Positions 26,640-35,182 of a stretch of 64,000 nt of DNA are shown here, one piece after another. The notes beneath the pieces are model-generated. The model worked only from the letters and a program-made list of their open reading frames with translations, had not been told where the DNA came from and did not search any database. This stretch comes from Zeimonas sp964538505 (GTDB lineage: Bacteria > Pseudomonadota > Gammaproteobacteria > Burkholderiales > Burkholderiaceae_E). Position 1 is the first letter of the stretch. Each line of letters begins with the position of its first letter. Made by a program: the position numbers and the translations under genes. The DNA is taken from contig CAZIDY010000010.1 of assembly GCA_964538505.1 (NCBI GenBank), positions 1 through 64,000 on the forward strand, written 5' to 3'.

Positions 26640-27323
26640 ATGATCGAAGACGTGCGGAAACGATTGCCAGGAAGCTTGTACGTTCTGACGCCCGAAGCGG
26701 ACGACGACGAGTGGCTCGTCGCCGCGGTGACGGCCGCGATTCGCGGTGGCGCTTCCGCCGTTCAGTATCGGAACAAGAAGCTCGGAGCGGCAGAGCGACT
26801 ACGACAGACGCGAACCCTGCGCGACGCGTGCCGGCGCCTGAATGTCATGTTCATCGTGAACGATTCGCCCGAGCTCGCCCGCGACCTGGAAGCCGACGGC
26901 ATTCATCTGGGCCGCGACGATGCCGATCCCGCAGCGGTTCGCGCCTTCCTCGGTGCGAAAGCGATCATCGGCGTGTCGTGTTACGACTCGCTCGAACGCG
27001 CATTCGCGACGCGCGACACCGCCGACTACTGCGCCTTCGGCAGCGTGTTCCCGTCCACGGTGAAACCGGAAGCAGTCCGCGCGCCGCTCGCGCTGTTCAG
27101 CCGGGCTCGAGAAGCAGGGCTGCATGCGGTAGCGATCGGGGGCATCGATGCCGGGAATGTCGGACGCGTCGCTGCCGCAGGCGCTGATGCGGTGGCGGTG
27201 ATTACTTCGGTATTCGGCGAACCCGGATCGCCGTGCGACGCAATTACGATCGAAGCGAACGCGAGACGTATCTCGGAAGCGTTCGAAGCAGGCGTCCGTT
27301 CACCCGCTTCGAGCAAGTCGTAG
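26640..27323 (+). CDS. thiE: ThiE-like thiamine-phosphate synthase
   Basis: A 227-residue TIM-barrel protein of the thiamine-phosphate synthase family, which joins the pyrimidine and thiazole units. Key blocks are present: AVQYRNKKL near 41, IVNDSPELARDLEADGIHLGRDD near 73, IIGVSCYD near 111, YCAFGSVFPSTVKPEA near 130 and VAIGGIDAGN near 162. No other thi biosynthesis gene is adjacent; thiL is 23 kb away. It sits divergent from rpn copy 1 with about 145 bp between. The whole pair is duplicated, in broken form, immediately downstream. A second ATG at 26604 is an alternative start. Confidence 0.87.
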   Translation: MIEDVRKRLPGSLYVLTPEADDDEWLVAAVTAAIRGGASAVQYRNKKLGAAERLRQTRTLRDACRRLNVMFIVNDSPELARDLEADGIHLGRDDADPAAVRAFLGAKAIIGVSCYDSLERAFATRDTADYCAFGSVFPSTVKPEAVRAPLALFSRAREAGLHAVAIGGIDAGNVGRVAAAGADAVAVITSVFGEPGSPCDAITIEANARRISEAFEAGVRSPASSKS

Positions 27324-27372
27324 TACTGCTGGCAAGCACTCTGGCCAAGACGGTGCGTGCGCAAGGCGAGCG

Positions 27373-28249
27373 TTACTGCACGCGGAAAACCGTCGCGAGG
27401 TCGGGTGCATCGATCACCTGATCGAGCCACTGGCCGATCCGCACGGGGTCGGCCGAAGCGATGCGCTGCCGGATCTCCGGCGAGACATCGCCGAAGCGCC
27501 GCTCGAGCAAACGAAGCAAGACCGCCACCTCGGCTTCGTGGCGTCCTTCCTCGCGTCCTTCCTCGAGTCCGATCTCGCGTCCGGCCTCGCGGCCTTCCTG
27601 CAGCCCTTTCCGGTGCGCCTTGCGCTCGGCCACTTTCGCCTTGCGTTCGAGCTCGGCCAGGATATCGTCGGGGAACATGCTCTGGACCTCCGCCAGGTCG
27701 TCCATCTCGGGAATGTTAGCTTCGGGCATTCGGTGCCGCAATCGACGGTTCAGCCAGATCGCGAAGCCTCGCCGCAGGCGCCGATGTTCCTCGCCCGAGA
27801 GCCAATCCAGCAGGTGCGCGATCACCGTGCGCCAGCAGAAGCGCATCGAGCGCCAGCGGCGCACGCCACGGCGCCTGCCCGTTGTAGAGCACGATCGGCA
27901 ACACCGCGGGCAGCCGGTCCCCGGGCCCGATCTCTCTGCGCGCGACCAGATCCTGGTACAGCAGCCCGACGTAGACGTGCATGCGCAGCGCCATCCACGG
28001 ATCGGAGGCCGACTGAAACTCGAGCAGCAGATAAACGTAGAACCATTCGTCGCGCAGGCGAATCTTCCAGACCATGTCGTCGTGGCGGGAGCGCAAGTCA
28101 TCGCCGACGTAGCTGGCGTTGACCCGTTGCAGGCTCGCGAAGTCAGCCGACTTCACCCAGTCGTGCCCGACGAAACCGAGCAGCAGGTCGCGCATCATCT
28201 CCGGAGCGGCGAACAACCATTTGTAGCCGGCGTCGTGATCGTGAGGCAT
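27373..28249 (-). pseudogene. Rpn-family nuclease, copy 2, frameshifted by deletion
   Basis: The N-terminal half runs intact from MPHDHDAGYKWLF to LALDALLLA. The C-terminal half resumes in another frame at TVIAHLLDWLSGEEHRR and ends DAPDLATVFRVQ. Compared with copy 3, about 146 bp are missing at position 27831, removing some 48 residues and shifting the frame. Upstream it keeps the same divergent spacing to a thiE copy as copy 1 does. Confidence 0.85.
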
Positions 28250-28377
28250 CCCACACGGTAGCGCGCGAGTGGACTGCGCGAAATCGGCCATGCGCATCGG
28301 CCCTTCGCACGAGCATCGCCTTCGACGCGACGAAGCCGAAGCCGAATCCGCGGGACGTCGTATGAGGCGATCTCTCC

Positions 28378-29048
28378 ATGCAACGAAAAGCGCCGAAACT
28401 GTTTGAAAACCCACGAGAACGATTGCCAAGGGGCTTGTACGTTCTGACGCCCGAAACGGACGACGACGACTGGCTCGTCGCGGCGGTGACCGCTGCGATC
28501 CGCGGTGGTGCATCCGCCGTGCAGTACCGGAGCAAGCAGCTCGGAGCAGCAGAGCGACTTCGACAGGCGCGAACCCTGCGCGGCGCTTGTCGGCGTCTGA
28601 AGGCCACGTTCATCGTGAACGATTCGCCCGAGCTCGCTCGTGACCTGGAAGCGGACGGGGTTCATCTCGGTCGTGACGACGCCGATCCTGCCGCGGTTCG
28701 CGCCTCGAACGCGCACTCGAGACGCGCGACACGGCCAACTACTACGCGTTCGGCAGCGTGTTCCCCTCCACCGTGAAACCGCAGGCGCTACGCGCGCCGC
28801 TCGCCCTTTTCGGGCGCGCGCACGAAGCAGGGCTGCACGCGATAGCGATCGGCGGCATCGATGCCGGTAATGCCGGACGCGTCGCTGCTGTGGGCGCAGA
28901 GGCGGTGGCAGTGATCTCTTCGGTATTCGGCGAACCTGGGTCGCCACCAGACGAAACGACGATCGAAACAAACGCGCGGCGTATCTCGGAAGCGTTCGAG
29001 GCAGGCGTCAAACAACCCGCTTCGAGAGATTTGAAGTACTGCCATTGA
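28378..29048 (+). pseudogene. thiE-like gene, frameshifted by a 46-bp deletion
   Basis: Very similar to thiE at 26640-27323. Reading from the ATG at 28378, it is intact to DADPAAVRA, then shifts. Relative to the first copy, 46 bp are missing at about 28712 (the FLGAKAIIGVSCYDSLE segment), and the remainder resumes in another frame through VFPSTVKPQALRAP to the end. This loses the G-x-S phosphate loop and makes a functional enzyme unlikely. Confidence 0.87.
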
Positions 29049-29424
29049 CGCCGAGCCACATGGCGTAGGCGAGCTGCATGCGCGGGCCGAGGCACTTTGC
29101 GGGGAACAGTTCGGACTGCAAAAACGTGCGTTCTCTTTCGTGGAATCGATTCCACGAAAGAGAACGCTACATTTTGAAGTCCGAATCGTGCTCGGCGCTC
29201 GGTGCTCGGGCGCTCGGGCGCTGGGGTCCATGGTCCGTGCGCAAGCTGCGCACGCACACGACGGTGCCGGGGCGGCTCGGCCGGTTCGTGTGACGAGGGC
29301 GAAGAATGCTGCGCTCGCGCCCGCGAACTCGGGCTGTGGTGTGGTAGACGGAACGGGCCCTGACGCCTGGGGCGCGTGTGCCTTGCCCTGATGCAGGCTC
29401 GCTTGCTCGCCAGCTGCCACCGTC
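29049..29424. other. Intergenic region between thiE remnant and gst
   Basis: About 375 bp with no gene. It holds REP-like copy B, listed separately, followed by a GC-rich stretch with short GGCGCTCGG repeats around 29190-29225. Nothing else is recognised. Confidence 0.45.
29108..29187 (-). repeat. 80-nt REP-like palindrome, copy B
   Basis: The best preserved copy. The central 40 nt (29128-29167) are a perfect palindrome built from GCGTTCTCTTTCGTGGAATC and its complement. GTAG lies on the minus strand at 29167-29170, 17 nt from the right end. Outer arms are TTCGGACTGCAAAA and TTTTGAAGTCCGAA. It sits between the thiE remnant and the gst gene. Confidence 0.85.
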
Positions 29425-30057
29425 TCACAGAGCCATCGAAGGTCGCTGCGCGATCGCAGCACGCCAGCGTTGCAGGTGAGGATGCGAGTCGTCGGGACGG
29501 ATCCGCACGATGCGCGCAAAATCCACCGCCACCACCGCCGTGATGTCGGCGATGCTGAATCGGTCGCCCGCGACAAACGGCCGGTCGGCAAGCCGCGTGT
29601 CGAGCGTGACGAAGAACTGTCGAACCCGCTTCGCACCACGCTCGGCCAGTTCCGGAATCTGCGGATAGTCGACGGGACCGGGCAGCGCGCGGTTGACCAT
29701 TGCGGGAGAGCTGTTGCGCAAGGCCTCGGCCACCGCGATCAGCCCTTCGAATTCGCAGCGCCAGTTCCAGCTGGCGATCTCGGCCTTTTCCTCGGGCGTG
29801 ACGCCGCCGAGTGCCGGCTCCGGATAGCGCGCCTCGAGCCAGGCGGCAATCGCCGCGTTGTCGATCAGCACCGCGCCTTCTTCCGTGCGCAGTGCCGGAA
29901 CGGTGCACTGCGGATTGATCGCCCGGTAAGCGTCGCCGAGCTGCTCGCCGGCGCGCAGGTCGATCTGCACAGTTTCGTGCGGCACGCCTTTCTCGGCGAG
30001 CAGGATCCGTGCGCGACGCGGGCTGGGGGCGGTGCTGCAGTCGTAGAACGTGATCAT
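29425..30057 (-). CDS. Glutathione S-transferase family protein
   Basis: A 210-residue GST. The thioredoxin-like N-terminus (ITFYDCSTAPSPRRARILLAEKG) is followed by the cis-Pro segment CTVPALRTEEG near residue 51 and by DNAAIAAWLEARYP. The C-terminal helical domain contains DRFSIADITAVVA near 165. Substrate unknown. The start overlaps the end of the YghU-type gene by four bases, so the two are coupled. Confidence 0.9.
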   Translation of the reverse strand: MITFYDCSTAPSPRRARILLAEKGVPHETVQIDLRAGEQLGDAYRAINPQCTVPALRTEEGAVLIDNAAIAAWLEARYPEPALGGVTPEEKAEIASWNWRCEFEGLIAVAEALRNSSPAMVNRALPGPVDYPQIPELAERGAKRVRQFFVTLDTRLADRPFVAGDRFSIADITAVVAVDFARIVRIRPDDSHPHLQRWRAAIAQRPSMAL

Positions 30058-30896
30058 CGATTGTCGAAGTCGCTCGCGTCGTGACGTTCGCGCAGCACGC
30101 GCTCGCCCGCGGTCCGGTTGACGATACGTCCGCGCTGCACCGCGGGTCGCTGGGCAATCTCGTCGGCCCAGCGCATCACGTTCGTGTACTCGTGCACCTG
30201 CAGGAATTCGCCGGCGTCGTAGAGCTTGCCTTTCGCCAGCGCTCCATACCAGGGCCAGACGGCGATGTCGGCGACGCTGTAGTCCGGGCCGGCGAGGTAG
30301 CGGCTCTCGGCGAGCCGGCGGTCGAGCACGTCCATCTGGCGCTTCGTTTCCATTGCGTAGCGGTCGATGGCGTATTCGATCTTGAAAGGCGCGTAGGCGT
30401 AGAAGTGGCCGAACCCGCCGCCGAGAAAGGGGGCACTGCCCATCTGCCAGAACAGCCACGAGAGCGTCTCGGCGCGCGCCGCGCGCGTCTCGGGCAGGAA
30501 GGCACCGAACTTCTCGGCGAGATAGACAAGGATCGCGCCGGATTCGAAGACGCGAACGGGTTCGGGTTCGCTGCGATCGACCAGCGCCGGGATCTTGGAA
30601 TTCGGATTGATCGCGACGAAACCGCTGCCGAACTGATCGCCTTCGCTGATCTGGATGAGCCAGGCGTCGTACTCGGCGCCACGATGGCCGGCCTCGAGGA
30701 GTTCCTCGAGCATCACCGTGACCTTGATGCCGTTGGGCGTGCCCTGTGAGTAGAGCTGCAGCGGATGTCGGCCGACGGGAAGTTCGCGTTCGTGCGTGGC
30801 GCCGGCGGCCGGGCGGTTGATGTTGGCGAAGCGGCCTCCGCTTTGCTTGTCGGGGGACCAGATCTTTGGAGGGATGTAGTTCGGCGGTTCGTTCAT
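30054..30896 (-). CDS. yghU: YghU-type glutathione-dependent disulfide-bond oxidoreductase
   Basis: A 280-residue GST-like protein of the YghU/YfcG group. The N-terminal extension NYIPPKIWSPDKQSGGRFANINRP is diagnostic. LQLYSQGTPNGIKVTVMLEE near residue 50 starts the thioredoxin fold, and NSKIPALVD near 100 carries the cis-Pro. Members reduce disulfides using two bound glutathiones. Start MNEPPNYIPP at 30896 is preferred. It is upstream of, and overlapping, the second GST. Confidence 0.9.
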   Translation of the reverse strand: MNEPPNYIPPKIWSPDKQSGGRFANINRPAAGATHERELPVGRHPLQLYSQGTPNGIKVTVMLEELLEAGHRGAEYDAWLIQISEGDQFGSGFVAINPNSKIPALVDRSEPEPVRVFESGAILVYLAEKFGAFLPETRAARAETLSWLFWQMGSAPFLGGGFGHFYAYAPFKIEYAIDRYAMETKRQMDVLDRRLAESRYLAGPDYSVADIAVWPWYGALAKGKLYDAGEFLQVHEYTNVMRWADEIAQRPAVQRGRIVNRTAGERVLRERHDASDFDNR

Positions 30897-31043
30897 GAAG
30901 CCGATCATACGTGCGCGGGCATTGGCACTTCATCAGACCGGGCTGTCACTTCCTTTGACGATCGCCGACGCGACACCTTGGGGCAGAATCTGGAATCGCT
31001 GGCAAACGTCCCGCCACCAGCGGCAGAATCAGCGCACGGGAGA

Positions 31044-32042
31044 TTACTGCACGCGAAAAATCGTCGCGAGGTCGGGCGCGTCGATCGCCTGATCGAACCA
31101 CTGGCCGATACGCGCAGGATCGGCCGCCGCGATGCGTTGCCGGATCTCGACTGAAACCTCGCCGAAGCGACGTTCGAGGAGACGCAGCAAAGCCGTCCTC
31201 TCGGCTTCGAGTCGCCCATGCTGCAGCCCTTCCTCGCGCCCTTCCTGCAGCCCTTTCCGATGCGCCTTGCGCTCGGCGGCTCTCGCCTTGCGTTCGAGCT
31301 CGGCCAGGATATTGTCGGGAAACATGCTCTGGACCTCCGCCAGATCGTCCGTCTCGGGAATGTTAGCTTCGGGCATCCGGTGCCGCAATCGACGGTTCAG
31401 CCAGATCGCGAAGCCACGCCGCAGGCGCCGGTGCTCCTCGCCCGAGAGCCACTCGAGCAGGTGCGCGATCACCGTGCGGAAGTCCGCTGATGTGCGCGCC
31501 GCCTCCAGCCGGAACAGCGCGCCGGCCAGGTTGCGCAGCGGCAGCTCCGCCATGGCCAGGCGCCGCTCGTCGATCAACAGGTAGCGCGCCTGCGTCCGGT
31601 ACGGCGCGAGCCCCGGCGGCGACGCGAGCAGGAGCGCATCGAGTTCGAGCGACGAGCGCCACGGCGCCTGCCCGTTGTAGAGCACGATCGGCAGCACCGC
31701 GGGCAGTCGGCCCCCGGGGCCGATCTCCCTGCGGGCAACGAGATCCTGGTACAGCAGCCCGACATAGACGTGGATGCGCAGCGCCATCCACGGATCGGAG
31801 GACGACTGGAACTCGAGCAGCAGATAGACGTAGAACCACTCGCCGCGCAGGCGGATCTTCCAGACCATGTCGTCGTGGCGAGCGCGCAGATCGTCGCCGA
31901 CGTAGCTGGCGTTGACCCGGCAAAGGCTCGTGAAGTCGGCCGACTTCACCCATTCGTGGCCGACGAAGCCGAGCAGCAGGTCGCGCATCATCTCGGGCGC
32001 GGTGAACAGCCGCTTGTAGCCGGCGTCGTGATCGTGGGGCAT
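31044..32042 (-). CDS. Rpn-family PD-(D/E)XK nuclease / putative transposase, copy 3
   Basis: A 332-residue intact member, closer to copy 2 than to copy 1. The same blocks occur: PHDHDAGYKRLFTAPEMMRDLLLGF, RHDDMVWKIRL, YVYLLLEFQS, VLPIVLYNGQAPW and a terminal DLATIFRVQ. The charged linker near residue 265 has only about three EGR/HGR units, against eight in copy 1, which accounts for most of the 20-residue difference. No thiE copy accompanies it. It lies between the GST pair and a coiled-coil gene. Confidence 0.88.
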   Translation of the reverse strand: MPHDHDAGYKRLFTAPEMMRDLLLGFVGHEWVKSADFTSLCRVNASYVGDDLRARHDDMVWKIRLRGEWFYVYLLLEFQSSSDPWMALRIHVYVGLLYQDLVARREIGPGGRLPAVLPIVLYNGQAPWRSSLELDALLLASPPGLAPYRTQARYLLIDERRLAMAELPLRNLAGALFRLEAARTSADFRTVIAHLLEWLSGEEHRRLRRGFAIWLNRRLRHRMPEANIPETDDLAEVQSMFPDNILAELERKARAAERKAHRKGLQEGREEGLQHGRLEAERTALLRLLERRFGEVSVEIRQRIAAADPARIGQWFDQAIDAPDLATIFRVQ

Positions 32043-32118
32043 CAACGCACGGTAGCGCGCAGCGGCGCGACGCGGTATCGGCCTCGTGCATCGGCCGTTC
32101 GTACCGATCAGTCGAACG

Positions 32119-32589
32119 CTACGCGATCCACTTCGACATCGCCGTGAACGCTCCAAGCGCGACGACGACGATTCCGCCCAGGCGAATCGTCAGCCGCGGT
32201 TCGATCTGGCGCATTTCCGCGCGCATCGACTCGAACCCCAGGTCGATGTCCGAACGCATCTCCTGCAGGTCAGCCTTGACTTCGCTGCGAAACGATCGCT
32301 GATTCGACTCGGCGTCACTCCGAAACAACTGCAATTCGGATCGAACTTCGCCACGGAAGTCCTGCATCTCGAAGCGAAAACCCGCGCGAAGCTCGTCGAC
32401 CGCATCGCGAAGGTCGCGCTTCGTCGCGAATTCCGAGAGCGTCTCCTGCAGCGCCTGCGATACCGCCTTCGCCTGCACTTCGGGCAGGCCACCTTCACGC
32501 AGCGTCTCGGACAGCTTCAGCGTGTCGAAGTTCGCGCCCGACAAGGGAAACCCCTGCGATTCCGTTCCCAGGGAATTGTATCGCCCCAT
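32119..32589 (-). CDS. Coiled-coil protein with C-terminal membrane helix (DUF1640-like), copy 1
   Basis: A 156-residue protein. FDTLKLSETLREGGLPEVQAKA near residue 21 begins the conserved part. A heptad-rich charged coiled coil follows (45-125). One C-terminal membrane helix is TIRLGGIVVVALGAFTAM. The layout resembles DUF1640/CCDC90-type proteins, which tether to a membrane as oligomers; function in bacteria is unknown. Two shorter relatives lie at 35153 and 36789. The start may be internal, at the codon before FDTLK. Confidence 0.72.
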   Translation of the reverse strand: MGRYNSLGTESQGFPLSGANFDTLKLSETLREGGLPEVQAKAVSQALQETLSEFATKRDLRDAVDELRAGFRFEMQDFRGEVRSELQLFRSDAESNQRSFRSEVKADLQEMRSDIDLGFESMRAEMRQIEPRLTIRLGGIVVVALGAFTAMSKWIA

Positions 32590-32649
32590 GTCGGTCGCGG
32601 CATCGACTGCGAGGCTCAGCCGAACGTTATTGCCGCGCGCGGAACGTGC

Positions 32650-33416
32650 TCAGATGAGCGGAGCCACCTCTCCTCTCCAGATCCACATCGACCACGGTCC
32701 GGTAGCCGTCCTGCACGTACTGCCGTGCACGGAGCACTGCGTCATGCGCACGGCGTCCCGGCGGAAGCCGTAGCTGTGATCGGAGAAGATCGGATCGATC
32801 GACAGGCCATCCACCCCGGCACCGCCGCGATTGGCTTTGACGCGTTCCCACGCCACCACCAGATTCGCTCTCGCGAGCGCCTGCGTAAGCAGGCTGCCCC
32901 GCCCCGAGCCTTCGGCTCCGTCCCGCGCCATCGGTGCTTCGTCGCGCATCGCTTGCGCTCGGGCTTCACCTCACGCTGCACGCTGCGCCCCGGTTGCCCG
33001 GGCTTCTGACGCCTTGCACTTCCAAGCGACACGGTCGTTCGGCTCTTCCACTCGTTCGGCCCTTCGCCCCATACCGGCGGCTATTACGACCTCTGCTGAC
33101 TTCTCGCTCCGGGTCATCCCCGTCGGCCTTTCAGCCGCAAGGCGAGATCTCCCCAGGTAAGAACGCACTCCTTCGCTGCACAGCCGCCGGATCTACGCCG
33201 TCTCGCCTTGATCACGAGAGCTTCGCGGTTTCTGGCCCGCTCGCCCTGCTCAGCAACGCGTTGTATCCGGTTCTTGTCCATCGGCTCGCAGCTTATGGTC
33301 CGCGCTTCCTTCCCACGCTCGGTCGCCCTCACGCAGTTGCGCTTCGCTTCGTTCGCTGTGATCAACTTACGACGGGACTTGCACCCGCAGGAATGCGCCC
33401 GTGCCGGGTGCACCAC
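32650..33416 (-). mobile_element. Group II intron remnant (probably class C), RT decayed
   Basis: The minus strand from about 33416 begins GTGGTGCACCC and soon reads GGGTGCAAGTCCCGTCG, a hallmark of domain I of bacterial group II introns. About 360 nt later a reverse transcriptase starts: LLTQALARANLVVAWERVKAN, GGAGVDGLSID. The frame then jumps to SDHSYGFR, with the intervening RT blocks deleted. GRRAHDAVLRARQYVQ and VDVDLE are in a shifted frame, and then it ends. The maturase and domains V/VI are gone. The 5' end directly follows the pilA terminator, the target preference of class C introns. Confidence 0.75.
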
Positions 33417-33443
33417 GACAAAGGGCGCGGCAGAGCCGCGCCC
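33417..33443 (-). terminator. Rho-independent terminator of pilA
   Basis: On the minus strand GGGCGCGGC, loop TCT, GCCGCGCCC form a 9-bp perfect GC stem followed by TTTGTC, 44 nt past the pilA stop. The T tract is cut short by the intron remnant, which starts right after it. Confidence 0.75.
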
Positions 33444-33486
33444 GAAGGAGCTAGACGTTAGCTACCGCCCGCCCGCTGATCTCAAG

Positions 33487-33957
33487 TTATGCGCGACACT
33501 GGGCCGGACGATACTTCGCCGCCAACGATCCCGTAGTGCAAGCCCACTCAATTGAACCGCCGCTCGGAATCGTCGAAGCAGTCCCTGTACCAGCCAGAGC
33601 AGCACCACCAGAGGTCGGCACAAGAATAATGGTGTCGGTACCACCGCCAATCGACCCATCAAAGGTAATGGTAATCGCCCCAGTAGCTGTGGCGACAGCA
33701 ATCGAAGCAACGTTGCCGGTCGCAGAAGGGGCCGTATAGCCGGAAGCAAACGGTTTGCCGTTCGCTGCGTTCTCAGCGACCGCAACTTTCGCCGCCGCGG
33801 CAAGGGCAAGGCCTTCACTGACCTTAGCGCGCACGGTGTAGTCCTGATACGCCGGCAGCGCCACCGCCGCCAGAATCCCGATAATTGCCACGACGATCAT
33901 CAACTCGATCAGCGTGAAGCCCTTCTGCACCTGCTTGCGAACCTGAGTCATCTTCAT
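33487..33957 (-). CDS. pilA: Type IV major pilin
   Basis: A 156-residue prepilin. A 13-residue basic leader ending in KG is followed by FTLIELMIVVAIIGILAAVA, with the cleavage site before Phe and Glu at +5. The long N-terminal helix continues to about residue 55. A C-terminal disulfide loop is bounded by Cys140 (EWAC) and Cys154 (PAQC). Ser/Thr/Gly-rich strands lie between. GAGGAG precedes the ATG. Upstream is a sigma-54-like promoter; downstream a terminator and intron remnant. It is 10 kb from the pil chemosensory operon it presumably serves. Confidence 0.95.
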   Translation of the reverse strand: MKMTQVRKQVQKGFTLIELMIVVAIIGILAAVALPAYQDYTVRAKVSEGLALAAAAKVAVAENAANGKPFASGYTAPSATGNVASIAVATATGAITITFDGSIGGGTDTIILVPTSGGAALAGTGTASTIPSGGSIEWACTTGSLAAKYRPAQCRA

Positions 33958-34014
33958 CTCGAACTCCTCGATGGGTGATTGAGTCGGCCGAGGTCGTCGG
34001 CTCGTACCCAATGA

Positions 34015-34030
34015 CGCAGGCACCATGCCA
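34015..34030 (-). promoter_or_regulatory. Putative sigma-54 promoter of pilA
   Basis: On the minus strand TGGCATGGTGCCTGCG has GG and GC separated by ten bases, fitting the -24/-12 pattern (TGGCACG-N4-TTGCA) with mismatches in the -12 half. It lies about 58 bp upstream of the pilA ATG. PilR/PilS-driven sigma-54 control is the rule for pilA in Pseudomonas and many relatives. No PilR site was sought. Confidence 0.42.
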
Positions 34031-34318
34031 TTGGGGATCGTCGGCCGATTAGCGGCGATGAACGGCTGCACCGGGAAGACGAGCGTGAAGTAGTTCACAT
34101 CCGTCGAAAACATCGCGAAGCGTAAGGCCCTTCGCCGTGCCCTGCTTGGTAATTCATCCGGAACCGACTGACGCTGCGCGTCACCAGCAGTGACACTCTT
34201 CATCACCCAGCCGGCGATCATCCCAGCCCCATAAGCGCACCGCCAGAGGTTCCTTTGCCCGCCGGCGCGCCGGATCGCGCGAGCATGCGATACGGATACC
34301 GACCGCCGGGAGGAAACG

Positions 34319-35035
34319 ATGCCGATCCTGAACGTCCCACTGCTTCGCAAGGAAGCGATCGCGCGCGAAACGATGGCCTTCTATTTCGAGAAGCCGAAGG
34401 ATTTCGAGTTTCGCGCCGGGCAGTTTGGCGACCTCACGCTGATCGATCCGCCTGAAACCGACGCCGAGGGCAACGTCCGCGGCTTCTCGTTCATCACCGC
34501 GCCGTACGAATCCGAAATCGGCGTCGCCACGCGGCTGCGCGACACGGCGTACAAGCGCGTCCTGCGCAACCTTGCACCCGGCAGCGAAGTGAAGCTCGAC
34601 GCTCCGTACGGCGACTTCACGCTGCATCGCAAGGAGAGCCGTCCGGCGGTGTTCGTCATCGGCGGCATCGGCGTGACGCCGGTGCGCAGCATGATTGCGC
34701 AGGCCACGCACGATCACACCGGGCACCACATAACGCTGCTGCACGCGAACCGCACGAGCGACGACGCGCCGTTCCAGGGCGATTTCCTGCGCTTCGCTGA
34801 ACAAAACGCGAACTTCCGCTTCGTGCCCGTGCTCACCGCTTCGGTGCCGGCTGCGTGGAAGGGCGAGCGCGGTCGCATTGCCGCGGAGACGATCCGGCGC
34901 TGGGTGCCCGAGCTCGCCGAGCCGATCTGGTATCTGTCAGGCCCGGAAGGGATGGTGAAGGCGACGCGTCGCCTGCTCGTCGAGCTGGCGGTCGACGAAG
35001 ACGACATCCGCACCGAGGAGTTTGCGGGGTATTGA
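34319..35035 (+). CDS. FAD-dependent ferredoxin-NADP reductase-like oxidoreductase
   Basis: A 238-residue protein of the FNR superfamily. The FAD-binding barrel contains FEFRAGQFGDL near residue 30 and GFSFITAPYE near 58 (an R-x-Y-S/T-like flavin motif, here GFSFITA). The NAD(P)-binding domain starts at VFVIGGIGVTPVRSM near 110. LSGPEGMV near 208 is the usual C-terminal block. No iron-sulfur domain is present, so its electron partner is unknown. A strong GGGAGGAAACG site precedes the ATG. It is divergent from pilA. Confidence 0.87.
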   Translation: MPILNVPLLRKEAIARETMAFYFEKPKDFEFRAGQFGDLTLIDPPETDAEGNVRGFSFITAPYESEIGVATRLRDTAYKRVLRNLAPGSEVKLDAPYGDFTLHRKESRPAVFVIGGIGVTPVRSMIAQATHDHTGHHITLLHANRTSDDAPFQGDFLRFAEQNANFRFVPVLTASVPAAWKGERGRIAAETIRRWVPELAEPIWYLSGPEGMVKATRRLLVELAVDEDDIRTEEFAGY

Positions 35036-35102
35036 GGGGTCCTGCTGCGCTGCTCCCGTCGCCGCCGCGCCGCCTCGCACACCCGCTCGGGCTGATGGAG
35101 CG

Positions 35103-35182
35103 ATATTCGCTCTGTAAAACGAGCATTTCCGTTCGCAGAATCGGCTCCACGAATGGGATCGCTCGGAATACGAGCGGCAGCG
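35103..35182 (+). repeat. Possible decayed REP-like palindrome, copy E
   Basis: The segment CAGAATCGGCTCCACGAATG aligns, at the same offset, with the core of copies A-D, and the left arm CTGTAAAACGAGC resembles CTTCAAAAGGTAGC. Palindromic pairing is largely lost and the GTAG position reads CGAG. I regard it as a degenerate relative at best. Confidence 0.3.

Noticed and set aside
26495..26640. TPP riboswitch before thiE
   Set aside because: No CTGAGA and ACCTGATC-type boxes; the region is simply the divergent spacer also seen before the second copy.
30897..31043. Short plus-strand frame of 65 residues after yghU
   Set aside because: Its end overlaps the rpn copy 3 stop region antisense; no motif, so treated as non-coding.
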